From Symsagittifera roscoffensis (lineage: Eukaryota > Xenacoelomorpha > Acoela > Convolutidae), in assembly GCF_963678635.1 (NCBI RefSeq), contig NC_087062.1, positions 79,487,200-79,547,199 on the forward strand: DNA of 60,000 nt. The letters run 5' to 3'. Below the pieces are notes generated by a model, which was not told where the DNA came from, made no database searches, and saw only the letters and a program-made list of their open reading frames with translations. Positions 31,093 to 40,100 of this stretch are shown piece by piece. Position numbers and translations under genes: made by a program. Position 1 is the stretch's first letter. Each line of letters begins with the position of its first letter.

Positions 31093-32570
31093 TTTGATGG
31101 TTTACACTTTAGCCCCGACCTCTTCATACACGCAAACACCTCGTCAAGTCTCTCAATGCGGTCTTCTAGTGTGGGCGTCGCTATTACCACGTCATCCACA
31201 TAGCACATTACCAGATTGCCTTACTTCTTCGTCACACCTATCAGCTCGTGTGCCATCAACCGCTGAAATGTGGCGGTGGCATTGCAAAGACCAAACGGCA
31301 TCCGTTTCCATTGAAACAGACCCAACTCGCAGGCGAACCCTGTCTTGTCCCTGTCCTGCTTCCTGAGCGGTACCTGCCAGAAGTCCGAACCTAAATCAAG
31401 ATTCGTAAAAAACTTTGCATCACCTAACTTCGAGAGGCTCTCATCAATCCTAGGTATGGGATAGGCATCCTTCACCGTGACGGAGTTCAGGTATCGAAAG
31501 TCACAACAAAACCTCAATTGGTCGCCTTTCAATTTGGCCATCACTACTACACACGTCCACGGTGATTTGGATGGTTCTATCATATCATACTCTAGTAGCG
31601 TTTCGATCTCTTTTCTACACGCAGCCGATTTTTGTGGGGTCATGCGCCTCGCCCCCTCCCTGTGCGGTACCGCATTCTCCTCAAGTTTTATTTCATGCTC
31701 AACAAAATTACAACACCCGATGTCTGCCTTATGTCTCGAAAAAACTTCCTCGTTCCGCTCTAATACGTCCTTGATGGCTTCGAGCTGTTCGTCCGTTATC
31801 TTGCCTCTTAAATGTTCAATTTCCGGTAGGACCGGTTTATCACTCTGCATTTCATCTAGTGTGGGCCGTTCCAGAAAATTCGAACAGCTCGATAGCCCAT
31901 ATTCTGTCTCTGACTTAAGTGACTTCACAAGACCTGATGAACCTTTTATTTTCTTCAATCGTCTCATGATACAAATTTTGTCCCTATGATTGGGAAAATC
32001 AACAACTTCATTTTGTTTTTGTTTTTCAGTCATTTCATATCGAGTTTTTACGGGTAAAGCATGTCCCAGCTTCCTCCCCCTCTGTATCGTGATTGGTATG
32101 TCAAGAGTATTCAACAAGACACTGACGCAGAGACCGCTCTTCGTTATCGAGAAGGATCTTCCTAAAACAGCAGCACTCTGACTATTTGGATTTGGGACTA
32201 TGCATACTTGCTTGTTGTCACTTAGTTCATTGTAATTTTTCATTCGCAAGCTTACGATCGCCGCTTCGTTCGCGTTTAGCCTCACCCTCCTACTCAAGAA
32301 TACCAGGGCTTTGTTCTCATTCGCTATTATTAAATTTACCGGTTTAATTGCGTACCTCCTATCCGGGTTCCGTATCCTGAACATTGCGTTGTTTAGATCA
32401 ATCGTTACATCGAAGATCCTGATGAAGTCTCTGATTAAAATGAATTGGTCAGACTCATCTAGGTTCTCTACCACAAGAAAGCTCATCCACAGGTTGCGTT
32501 CCCCCAGATTTAGGTCTATTATTGGCGTTCTGCCCAGCACCCGCAGCGCCCCTTTGCTTGCAGCCGACAA
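30927..32570 (-). pseudogene. Reverse transcriptase of element A
   Basis: The frame at 32570-31221 runs from the protease C-terminal flank through a linker to the RT fingers (HKADIGCCNFVEHEI, EYDMIEPSKSPW), QLRFCCDFRYLN, motif A FFTNLDLGSDFWQVPL (Asp present) and MPFGLCNATATFQRL. An in-frame TAA at 31221-31223 replaces the Tyr expected after V-T-K-K. The same frame continues with LVMCYVDDVVIATP (motif C Y-V-D-D) to 30927. The RT is thus split by one nonsense codon and then a frameshift. Confidence 0.85.
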
Positions 32571-32839
32571 CCGTCTGAGTCTATCAAATCATTTTTGTTG
32601 GAGCCCATTCGTTCCCAAGTTTTGATTGGTATAACACTCAAGACCGCTCCCGTATCAAGTAACCCACGTAACTGAGTCTTCTTGCCACTTATGTTGAGCA
32701 CATGTGCTGATACATCTGCCTCTGTCCCGATGTGTATTGCATCCTCCTCAAGCATGGCGCAGTGTCCAATCGATCTCACCTTCAACTCTTCTTTTCCTAC
32801 GTAGATCTGCCCTACTAGATCTTCATCACATGTTATCAT
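32519..32839 (-). pseudogene. Aspartic protease of element A
   Basis: Signature LRGLLDTGAVLSVIPIKTW (D-T-G-A with flanking hydrophobic residues) as in retroviral-type proteases. It follows Gag in the same frame after one TAA at 32849-32851, and a frame change near 32575 separates it from RT. It would process the Gag-Pol polyprotein. Confidence 0.8.
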
Positions 32840-32848
32840 TGTTTTCGT

Positions 32849-34531
32849 TTAGATGTTGATCCCATCTATATTTAGCATCACCTCATGCGGACCATAAGCT
32901 TCTGTGTACCTGTTATCAACTCGGACTGACTTGCTACCCCCTCTTGTGAGTAGTGCCCTCAATGCTCTAGAAGTCGTTTGTGGGCTTATACCACTCAAGT
33001 AATCTGCGTACACATCAATATGCATTATTGTCTGGTCGCTGGGTTCGCTCAAGTTTCTCGTTACCTCATGGCCGCCCACGGTGATTATCGACATTATTCT
33101 GGCTACGATCTTCGTTATTCCAAATGGCTTCCCTTTCACCATTTTTACAGTGTTGCAGTTTCCACTTTTTGTCGACCCCGCTACAGCCTCTGGTATTGTC
33201 TGCGAGCAACCTACTGCCTCGTTCAATTTCTGTCTTTCAATCTCTTGCTTTAGTCGTTGTTCTATTTCTTTCGCCGCCAGGTCCTGTTTCACTTTATTGA
33301 TAGCTTCCGCCGCCGCTTTCTCGTAATTTATCTCTAGGGCGTTCCTGGCCGTGGCTTCTATTGCGCTATTAACTTGCGTTACAGCTTTCACTGTTTTCGT
33401 TGGCAGTTCCGCACTTGGTGTTTCTAAGTTTTTCGTTTCAAATTCACATTGTCCATTTCTCTGGTTCTGCACCGCTGCTAGTGCCAAATTGTATTTGGGG
33501 TGACCCTGGTTCTTGACTGCCTCCCAGAACAACGGACAGTCCATCCTGAAGTGCCCCTCTTGGTTGCAGAAGAAGCTTCTTGCACCTATTTTGATGATCA
33601 AGCCACTATAGAACTCGTGTTCCTCCATCTGGCTCATATCTTCCTCGTCGGGTGAATATCCCAAACTCTTCATGCCCTGCTTGTATGTTGTGCAATCCGC
33701 CACGTGATGATCAGCTGACCCGCAGTTTGCGTATGATCTACGTTTGTCCATGTCATCTCTGGGCTTGTACCATGACGAACTTTGTGGTTGACTTCCCCCT
33801 TGCGTATTCCTGTTATCTGAATACGAGTATTTTTTGGGTTTCATTAGCATGTACTCTCTTGACTTCTGTCTCATTTCTTCTGGGGTCGGTGCACTATCTT
33901 TCGACAATGTATAGTATGTTGCTAACATTGTTCTCAAGTCATCACTCTTTACCCCATCAATGAACTTTGAGGCGATGCTAAAGTTCCTTCTATTGGTGGA
34001 CTCTTCCGGGTCACTCCTTCGTCTCAAGCTCTCAAGATCATCTAGGAACCTGTCTATCGATTCATCGTCCCTTTGCCTTCTCTTTTCAAATCGCATCATC
34101 GCTTGATGACCCTTCATGCCTGACCCGAATCGATTTAACAATATCTCGAAGATTTTATCCGCAGTGTCGCGTTCCTCTTCCTTCTTTGCAACTACGCATT
34201 TCAATGATGTGCCTTCCAAGTTGCTGAGTATCGCTGTGCATGCTTGCCTCTCATCGTTCAAGTTGTCTTGTTCCAAGTGCAACCTCATGACTTCTACCCA
34301 AGTGTCAATGCATCCATCTGAATCATCCTTGAATTCTTTCGGTTTTTTGAAAGTTTTCCTGGATTTGTTGCTTCCTCTGTCACTCGAGTCTGTGTTCCTT
34401 GTGGCGAAGGCTTCTAGTGTCCTGTTCATCATTTCCCAGGTGCTTGCCCATGTCATGACATCCGGTCCCACGTTGTTGTGAGTCGTGGAGTCCCCTGGAC
34501 CACTCGTTGTGTTTGCAGTTCCACTTTTCAT
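32849..34531 (-). CDS. Gag polyprotein (main part) of element A
   Basis: 560 codons. The retrotransposon Gag domain is seen near residues 70-220 (CIDTWVEVMRLHLEQ, ILLNRFGSGMKGHQAMMRFE, SIDRFLDDLESLRRR). Then come two zinc-knuckle remnants, YANCGSADHHVADC and SFFCNQEGHFRMDC. In each the first Cys of C-x2-C-x4-H-x4-C is changed (to Tyr and Ser), each explicable by one base change. A helical segment (AAAEAINKVKQDLAAKEIEQR) and a C-terminal part ending DGINI lead to the stop before protease. Gag packages the RNA into particles. Confidence 0.75.
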   Translation of the reverse strand: MKSGTANTTSGPGDSTTHNNVGPDVMTWASTWEMMNRTLEAFATRNTDSSDRGSNKSRKTFKKPKEFKDDSDGCIDTWVEVMRLHLEQDNLNDERQACTAILSNLEGTSLKCVVAKKEEERDTADKIFEILLNRFGSGMKGHQAMMRFEKRRQRDDESIDRFLDDLESLRRRSDPEESTNRRNFSIASKFIDGVKSDDLRTMLATYYTLSKDSAPTPEEMRQKSREYMLMKPKKYSYSDNRNTQGGSQPQSSSWYKPRDDMDKRRSYANCGSADHHVADCTTYKQGMKSLGYSPDEEDMSQMEEHEFYSGLIIKIGARSFFCNQEGHFRMDCPLFWEAVKNQGHPKYNLALAAVQNQRNGQCEFETKNLETPSAELPTKTVKAVTQVNSAIEATARNALEINYEKAAAEAINKVKQDLAAKEIEQRLKQEIERQKLNEAVGCSQTIPEAVAGSTKSGNCNTVKMVKGKPFGITKIVARIMSIITVGGHEVTRNLSEPSDQTIMHIDVYADYLSGISPQTTSRALRALLTRGGSKSVRVDNRYTEAYGPHEVMLNIDGINI

Positions 34532-34859
34532 AATCGCTTTGGCTCCCCCGCGTTGGCCTGTCCTGTGACGTTGAGTTCCTCAAGATGGCAACTAATTTTG
34601 CCTGTATTGCACATGAACTTTCAGCCTGGTCACTACTCATCGTATCCATTCTCGTTTCCAAACTCCCCAACTAGCTATTCACTGCGTCATATCGGTGCTT
34701 CATTTCTTGCATGTCTTTTCTGATGTTCTTGTCTCGCTCTTCATCAGTGGTATCTACCTTCTCCGACATCTGCTGAAGTCTTTCTTCTGTCGCTCTCGCT
34801 AGATTGAAATAGCTGTCCAGGTACTCATGTTTGTTGTTTCTTATTTCCTTCCTTATCAC
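34380..34859 (-). pseudogene. Coiled-coil segment upstream of Gag
   Basis: Frame 34859-34671 (EYLDSYFNLARATEERLQQM, DKNIRKDMQEMKHRYDAV) is a coiled coil that continues after an in-frame TAG at 34671 into 34670-34380 (LETRMDTMSSDQAESSC). A frameshift near 34540 then leads to the main Gag frame. It was probably part of the original Gag N terminus. Confidence 0.5.
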
Positions 34860-34922
34860 ATCTCTATCCTCTTCGCTGTGCTTAGTTTCTTAGTTTCAGA
34901 TCTAGCTTTGCCATCAAATCGC

Positions 34923-35516
34923 CTAGCTCAAGAGTAGTTGTTTCATGGTCAGCTGCTGCCCTGTTGTTTGCTGCTGTTCCTGTCTGATCTGGTCTTCGTT
35001 TTGGTCGGTGTCTGTCGTTTTCGTGGAAACTGTTCCGAATGTTTTGCCTTTCTCGGCTTTCGGTTCTTCCGCTGCTGCGTCTCTCGACTTCATTCCAACC
35101 ATTATCGCCAATCTTTCAGTAAAAGATGTTCTTTTTGCTTGAGACTCGTCCTTCACCGTTTCTGGCGTGTTTCCTGTTGTGTCTTCCACATTGTCTATCG
35201 GTGAGAACTCCATGGACTTTGGATTTGGTTCTTCTGCATTTGGCATCGGTGTTGACACTGTCGTCTTCTTTTCCACCTCATCCACACTCTGGTCCGGTGT
35301 CTCTAGGTCAATCTCGATGGCGGGTTCTGCTTGTTTCCCTTCCATGCCCTCTTTTGTTCTGTTCTCTGTATTACTCCTCGTGTTGACCATGCTAACTGAA
35401 AAGTTCTTCTTTGTTATCTTTGGGCCCATTGATGTCGTTTTACGTAGCGACGAGTTATATTTTGTCTTTGATTCAGTAGATCTTTTTTCAGCCACCGGTA
35501 CCCTGCTCCGTCTCAT
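34923..35516 (-). CDS. Low-complexity N-terminal frame of the gag region
   Basis: 197 codons, Ser/Thr/Glu/Lys-rich and without hydrophobic cores (KRSTESKTKYNSSLRK, DTTGNTPETVKDESQ, then a Gln-rich end). It is the first open frame after the leader repeats and in the same frame as the coiled-coil piece, so it is probably the disordered N terminus of the Gag precursor. Confidence 0.5.
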   Translation of the reverse strand: MRRSRVPVAEKRSTESKTKYNSSLRKTTSMGPKITKKNFSVSMVNTRSNTENRTKEGMEGKQAEPAIEIDLETPDQSVDEVEKKTTVSTPMPNAEEPNPKSMEFSPIDNVEDTTGNTPETVKDESQAKRTSFTERLAIMVGMKSRDAAAEEPKAEKGKTFGTVSTKTTDTDQNEDQIRQEQQQTTGQQLTMKQLLLS

Positions 35517-35748
35517 GATTTCAATTTACAATTGATCGTATGTACAATATTGGTATTTACAAAATCCTATTCTAAAAAAAACTTTAAAAAAAAATTGCTA
35601 AATAAAAAGAAAAACTACTTTACTGTTCCTTCTAAGATTTTGTTAAAAGTCTACTATCGTGTTCTAATTAGTCCTATTGCTTTTGATTCAAATAATTCGA
35701 CCTGTCACAAGACCCTTTAGTACTGTCACTCCAGTTCTTCGTGCTTTC

Positions 35749-36625
35749 CCAAGCTTTCTCTCTACTGTCCCAAGACTATCCAGTGATGTCCCAGTACTTT
35801 TTGTTAGTGTCCCAAGACCACTGTCCCAAGTCCCTTGCTCTGAGACGACTGTCCCAAAACTACTGTGCCAAGACTAGTGTCCCAAGACCCCTGTCCCAAG
35901 ACTACTGTCCCAAGACCCTTGCCCTAAGACTACTGTCCCAAGACTAGTGCCCCAATACCACTGTCCCAAGTCTACTGTCCCAAGACCCTTGCCCTAAGAC
36001 TACTGTCCCAAGACTAGTGTCCCAAGACCACTGTCCCAAGACTACTGTCCCAAGACCATTGCCCTAAGACTACTGTCCCAAGACTACTGTCCCAAGACTA
36101 CTGTCCCAAGACTACTGTCCCAAGACTACTGTCCCAAGACTAGTGTCCCAAGACTGGTGTCCCAAGACTACTGTCCCAAGACTACTGTCCCAAGACCACT
36201 GTCCCAAAACCACTGTCCCAAGACCACTGTCCCAAGACCAGTGTCCCAAAACCACTGTCCCAAGACCACTGTCCCAAGACCACTGTCCCAAGACCACTGT
36301 CCCAAGACCACTGTCCCAAGACCAGTGTCCCAAAACCAATGTCCCAAGACCACTGTCCCAAGACCACTGTCCCAAGACCACTGTCCCAAGACCACTGTCC
36401 CAAGACCACTGTCCCAAGACCACTGTCCCAAGACCACTGTCCCAAGACCACTGTCCCAAGACCGTGTCGTACCAAGACTGCTCTGGCCCAAGACTGTCCC
36501 AAGACTGCACCGTCCCAAGACTGTCCCAAGACTGCACTGTCCCAAGACTGTCCCAAGACTGTACTGCTCCAAGACCGTCCCCAGACTGCAATGTCCCAAG
36601 ACTTCTTCGGTACTGTCCCAAGACT
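35749..36625. repeat. 14-bp minisatellite in the 5' leader of element A
   Basis: About 60 units of CTGTCCCAAGACCA and variants (ACTA, ACTG, AGTG) fill almost 900 bp. The array is most uniform at 36140-36465 and degenerates at both ends. Fourteen is not a multiple of three, and no phase of the unit contains stops in several frames, so long spurious repetitive frames appear on both strands. It lies between the 5' LTR and gag. Confidence 0.95.
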
Positions 36626-36639
36626 TGTCACTAAGTGTC

Positions 36640-37528
36640 TGGATAGTAGGATCTCTTCTTCTTCGTTGTGGGTGTCTTGAACCACTGTACCGTGTACCAC
36701 CACTTGAGCTCTAGTAAAAATTTTCCCAAAATCCCTAACTTAATGGCCAAAATCCAAATACTGAACCCCCTGTATTTATCTCCCTTTCGTTGTTTCAGGC
36801 TATTTGAAACCACAACTTCTTCGCAGGTATCTTGTGATCACCTGTTCGTTCAAATACCAACAACAAATTTTCACCAAAACGTAAAATTTCAAATACGAAA
36901 AATTATAAGAACAGAGAGATGAATCCACCTAAAATTCAAAGCTGACTAATATCAACCTTTGTACGAAAAAATGTCTGGTACCCGATTGCCACGCGTTTTT
37001 CTCCCCCCTGCTAGCGATCTTATGGGGTATCACAAAACCTGTCTATGTCCATTCCCCCCTACCGATTCGACCAGGGTACCTACCTTACCTCGATGTTAAC
37101 CTTGGATATCCGCTTCTTATAACCAACGCGTGTAAGTATCTAATGTAACTAAATCGACGATGCCGAACAATTAGTTACTCTAATATGTCCCCTTTTTACA
37201 ATTTACAACCGCCAACCTCTAACCTAACCAGCCCTCCTTCTAACCTTCCCCTTCTTTAGCCCCCTCTTAAGTCGAAAAATCCCTTAAGCGCCGGGTGCTA
37301 AACCTCTCGAGAAAAAACCGTAGACCTGTTTCCAGGCCTGCTCGTGCAAAAACTCCCTCAAAACAATGGGCCTCCGCTTATCCAATTTTACACTTATTTC
37401 CTATAATGTAATGTGGTTTTTAACGATACCCGTTTGCCCAACTTGAGAACACCCCTGTGCGTCCTCTTCTTGTTGTAGCGATCCCGTGCTGGTTGTCCCC
37501 TTGACGTGCACTGCTTTTGACACCAGCA
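36640..37528. other. Leader region of element A, no gene
   Basis: No convincing sense-strand frame is seen. The sequence is of mixed composition with pyrimidine-rich stretches on the plus strand. It lies between the minisatellite and the 69-bp repeats. Confidence 0.5.
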
Positions 37529-37735
37529 CCACCTTCCCACTTGGCTGGTCACTTCTTCCAGTCAATTCTCCTAGCGGTTCAGGTCAGTCCTTGTGAACCA
37601 CTTTCCCACTCGGCTGGTCACCTCTTCCAGTCAAGTCTCCTAGTGGTCCGGCTCTGTCCTTGTAAACCACTTTCCCACTCGGCTGGTCACCTCTTCCAGT
37701 CAAGTCTCCTAGTGGTCCGTATAGGTTGCAAGCTA
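37529..37735. repeat. Three tandem copies of a 69-bp repeat
   Basis: Units begin at 37529, 37598 and 37667 with the core CCACTTTCCCACTCGGCTGG and the end AGTCTCCTAGTGGTCC. The last two are nearly identical and the first is more diverged. Confidence 0.9.
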
Positions 37736-38217
37736 TCTGAAAACCCTTAACAACGCCCCCCCACTTGGGCACCTTATTGAAGTCACTGGTTTAGATTGCT
37801 AGATTGATCGTAACGATCGGTCTTATAAAACAGTATGGGTATGCTATTTAATTAATATAAAGGTTTGATCCAACTAATCTGGTATCAAAGTCACTGTCAT
37901 TTTTGTTTTATGGTTTTTGTTCCTTTTCTATACTTTTTTCTTGTTTTTGTTTCGCTTTTTGTATTTTTGCTCGTGTTTTTGTCCCCCTAGGTACCCCCCC
38001 TTACTCGGTTAGCTAAGCCTCGTTCGGAGAGCGTACCAGGAAGTTTTCTCAAGTTTTCTTAAAAAGCTATCACGGTACAACCGGAAGGTTTACACGTTCC
38101 CGCTGAACCGTACCACCGGTACTCTAGAGTGGGCATGCAGCCCGGAGCTGTGTCAAGTGGGTTCGACTCTGTAGTCATGATGTCGTAAAAACACCCAGGA
38201 GCGCCATAAAAACACTA
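37736..38217. other. 5'-LTR-proximal leader, conserved in copy B
   Basis: Matches 49391-49878, next to the LTR of copies B/C, including the stretch GCTATCACGGTAC and the GCATGCAG...GAGCTGTGTCAAGTG region. Conservation beside the LTR in two copies suggests a packaging or priming region. No open frame is present. Confidence 0.55.
38191..38206 (-). promoter_or_regulatory. Candidate tRNA primer-binding site
   Basis: The sense strand reads TGGCGCTCCTGGGTGT starting 11 nt inside the 5' LTR, with the TGG start expected for pairing to a tRNA CCA end. Copy B has a partly matching TAGCGCTGCTGAC in the same place. The tRNA was not identified, and 11 nt is a longer offset than usual. Confidence 0.35.
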
Positions 38218-39030
38218 TGTAACAGTCGCCTACTTCGGTCACATATGAGGCTTAAGAAAAATAGGCCCTATAACCATTGGCTCAAAAGTCAGGGACACTA
38301 TCTCTTGTGTTTTTCTACCTCAAAACGGTCGGAGCCAATTTGGTTCACTTGCGACATGAGACTAGAACCCATTACAGCTTAAAGGCTACTACCAAAATAC
38401 CCCCCCCCACTCTAGAAAAAAAGAACGTCCCCATACTTAGGTCTCGAGATACCCAAAAAACACGAACGCCGTTAAAAACAGGGTCGGAGCAATCCGTTAA
38501 GTTACTTTTTATTAGACAGTGGAACTTTGATCCATTTCAGATGGATCAACCTAAAACTCGCCTTACCTCAACATAACAATGATAAAACACACTCGAGAAA
38601 ACTAAATTTGGTACTCACATAGCAGCACGCTTGAGAAACAGAGTAATTAAACTAATTAATGACTCTAGCACAAATATAATCGAATATAACTCAAGAAGTC
38701 TTCTAACGATGAGTTCCAATCAAGGGAAATACGTTTTGACTCAAGAAAGTAGTTTTGGATCTGGACCATTGGGAGACTTCACTTGTCCGCCTTTCCGTTG
38801 AAGGTTCACACTGGTCCAGTTGATTCTAGCTCTGCTCTCGTATTTGTTTGGTCTCCTATATCAGATAGGACAGCTCTACTCTAGTTTTCTACGATGGAAA
38901 TTGCGAATAGCAATTTCCCACTGTATATATTTGACAACTTTCCCGCAATTGTTAATTCGGTCGTTCTCCTCTTTTATTTTATGTTTTCAGTTGTCGCGAG
39001 ATAAACTTCCAGATATGACCGAATGGCACA
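38218..39030 (-). repeat. 5' LTR of element A
   Basis: 813 bp, direct repeat of 17066-17936 with the same TGTAACAG and GGCACA ends. It carries a 26-bp segment near 38884 absent from the other LTR and lacks about 90 bp near 39000. The LTR of copy C retains relatives of both segments, so each LTR of A has suffered one deletion. Confidence 0.9.
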
Positions 39031-39118
39031 GACATATCTTTCTGAAAGGCGTAATCATAATTATTAAACGATTTGAGAGCTCTAGGTGTCTTATTCGCAA
39101 GGGACCTGGTTATTTTCA

Positions 39119-39144
39119 AGGGACCACTCTATCATAGTAGTACC
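39119..39144 (-). repeat. 26-bp word shared, inverted, with 8098-8123
   Basis: Exact reverse-complement match to 8098-8123, located 89 bp outside the right LTR of element A. Confidence 0.55.
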
Positions 39145-39211
39145 GTATCCATAGTCGAAAAACGCAACCATCAGCAAGAAATACACTTTTAGCATTTAAC
39201 GAGCGGCCACT

Positions 39212-39219
39212 ACGCCGAC
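39212..39219. repeat. Candidate 8-bp hAT target duplication, left
   Basis: ACGCCGAC precedes the left inverted repeat. ACGACGAC (7 of 8 identical) follows the right one at 44419-44426. Eight bp is the hAT superfamily length. Confidence 0.5.
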
Positions 39220-39385
39220 CAGGGATGTTCAAAAATTAATTGCAATTAATTTTTTTGAGTTTTTTAAAGACAATCAATTAATTGTAATGGGGACTTTCTA
39301 TCAATCAGTCTTTTTTCCCTATAGTCGACTGTTGTACTAGAGGACTTATTAAAACGTATTAAATAGATAGTCTTTTTCATATAAA

Positions 39386-40100
39386 ATGTCTGGTGCTACG
39401 ACGAGGTCAAGATTGGCCTCTAAAAGTCAAGTGTTGCACCATGTGTTCCAAGTCAGTGGGGGAGAACTGGCTGAAGTGCGAGGGCTGCGGAAAGTGGACG
39501 CATAGCTCGTGTATGGGATACTCTCATGATAACTTCAAATTTATGGAGAGGAGCGCGAATGTTAAGTTTCTGTGCAATGGGTGCCTAAGTGCTGATATTC
39601 GTCCAAAGTCTACTGTGGATGTGGGCGAGCTGTCAAAAGGCATTGAGACATCAAAGAGTCACTGGAGATCATAAAATCTCGGTCTATGTGCAATCCTTCT
39701 CCTCCCCAACTGGAAGCTTAGTATTCTAGTGTCTTTAAATCTAGTTCAGATATATCTCAATAATTGCGATTTAGTGGTATGCCGGAAAAAAGCATGGGCA
39801 CTGACAGCAAAATTGGTAAATCAATTAATTTTGAGCACGATGAAAAAGTATTAAGCGATACAGAGAAATTTCTTGGAACAACTGCAGAAGAAACTTCCTC
39901 TTTCCGCAGACTCGGAAAATCTAACGCAATTAATAGAAGACCCTGACAAATTTTGGTGAAGTTTCGAAATGTTATTACGGCAGATAGATTATTTGCGCGT
40001 GCAACCATCTTGAAAAATGACGAATCAATCATCCAAGGAAACAAATTTTCAGTTTTTTAATCAAAATCAGTAACTAAAGAGGACCAAGAAAGGGTACGAA
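39386..40100 (+). pseudogene. ORF1p of the second LINE: PHD-like finger and RNA-binding region
   Basis: Starts at the ATG at 39386 (MSGATTRSRLASK). A frameshift near 39425 leads into a clean PHD-type array: CTMC, CEGC, HSSC and CNGC in 39393-39674. Later pieces have RFSGMPEKSMG and SFRRLGKSNAINRRP at 39764-39946, then LVKFRNVITADRLFARA, the counterpart of the RNA-binding region in the LINE at 13451-14068. Stops and frameshifts throughout. Confidence 0.6.

Larger units (their letters stand above)
17066..39030 (-). mobile_element. Giant Ty3/mdg4-type LTR retroelement A with a 10-kb accessory coding region
   Basis: About 22 kb between two near-identical direct LTRs (TGTAACAG...GGCACA). On the minus strand the order is 5' LTR (38218-39030), leader with tandem repeats, gag, protease, RT, RNase H, integrase, macrodomain, coiled coil-SGNH, SGNH, helical protein, acidic protein, basic protein, 707-codon protein and 3' LTR (17066-17936). 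PR-RT-RH-INT order marks it as Ty3-like. GC content is clearly higher than in the flanks. The LTRs differ by roughly 3 percent plus indels. In-frame stops in RT, integrase and accessory ORFs show it is inactive. Only GAC is shared by the immediate flanks, so no convincing target duplication. Confidence 0.85.

Noticed and set aside
35749-36625. Regular short repeats as a CRISPR array
   Set aside because: The units are contiguous 14-bp repeats without unique spacers, in a eukaryotic LTR element leader.
36112-36714. Long open frames of 113-185 codons on both strands, rich in SWDSGLGTVVLG or CPKTTVPR repeats
   Set aside because: They are produced by the 14-bp minisatellite, whose unit lacks stops in several frames. 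Frames occur on both strands with pure repeat content, so they are not evidence of genes.
37880-37892. TGGTATCAAAGTC resembling an initiator-Met tRNA primer-binding site
   Set aside because: It is on the plus strand, opposite to the coding strand of the element, has no LTR immediately upstream in that orientation, and the same place in copy B reads differently.
38140-38185. GGGTTCGACTCTGTAG resembling a tRNA T-arm
   Set aside because: The flanking stem does not pair (at least one G-G), and no acceptor or anticodon arm could be drawn around it.
17061-39035. GAC as a target-site duplication of element A
   Set aside because: Only three bases match on the two sides; Ty3-type elements make 4-6 bp duplications, so this is not distinguishable from chance.
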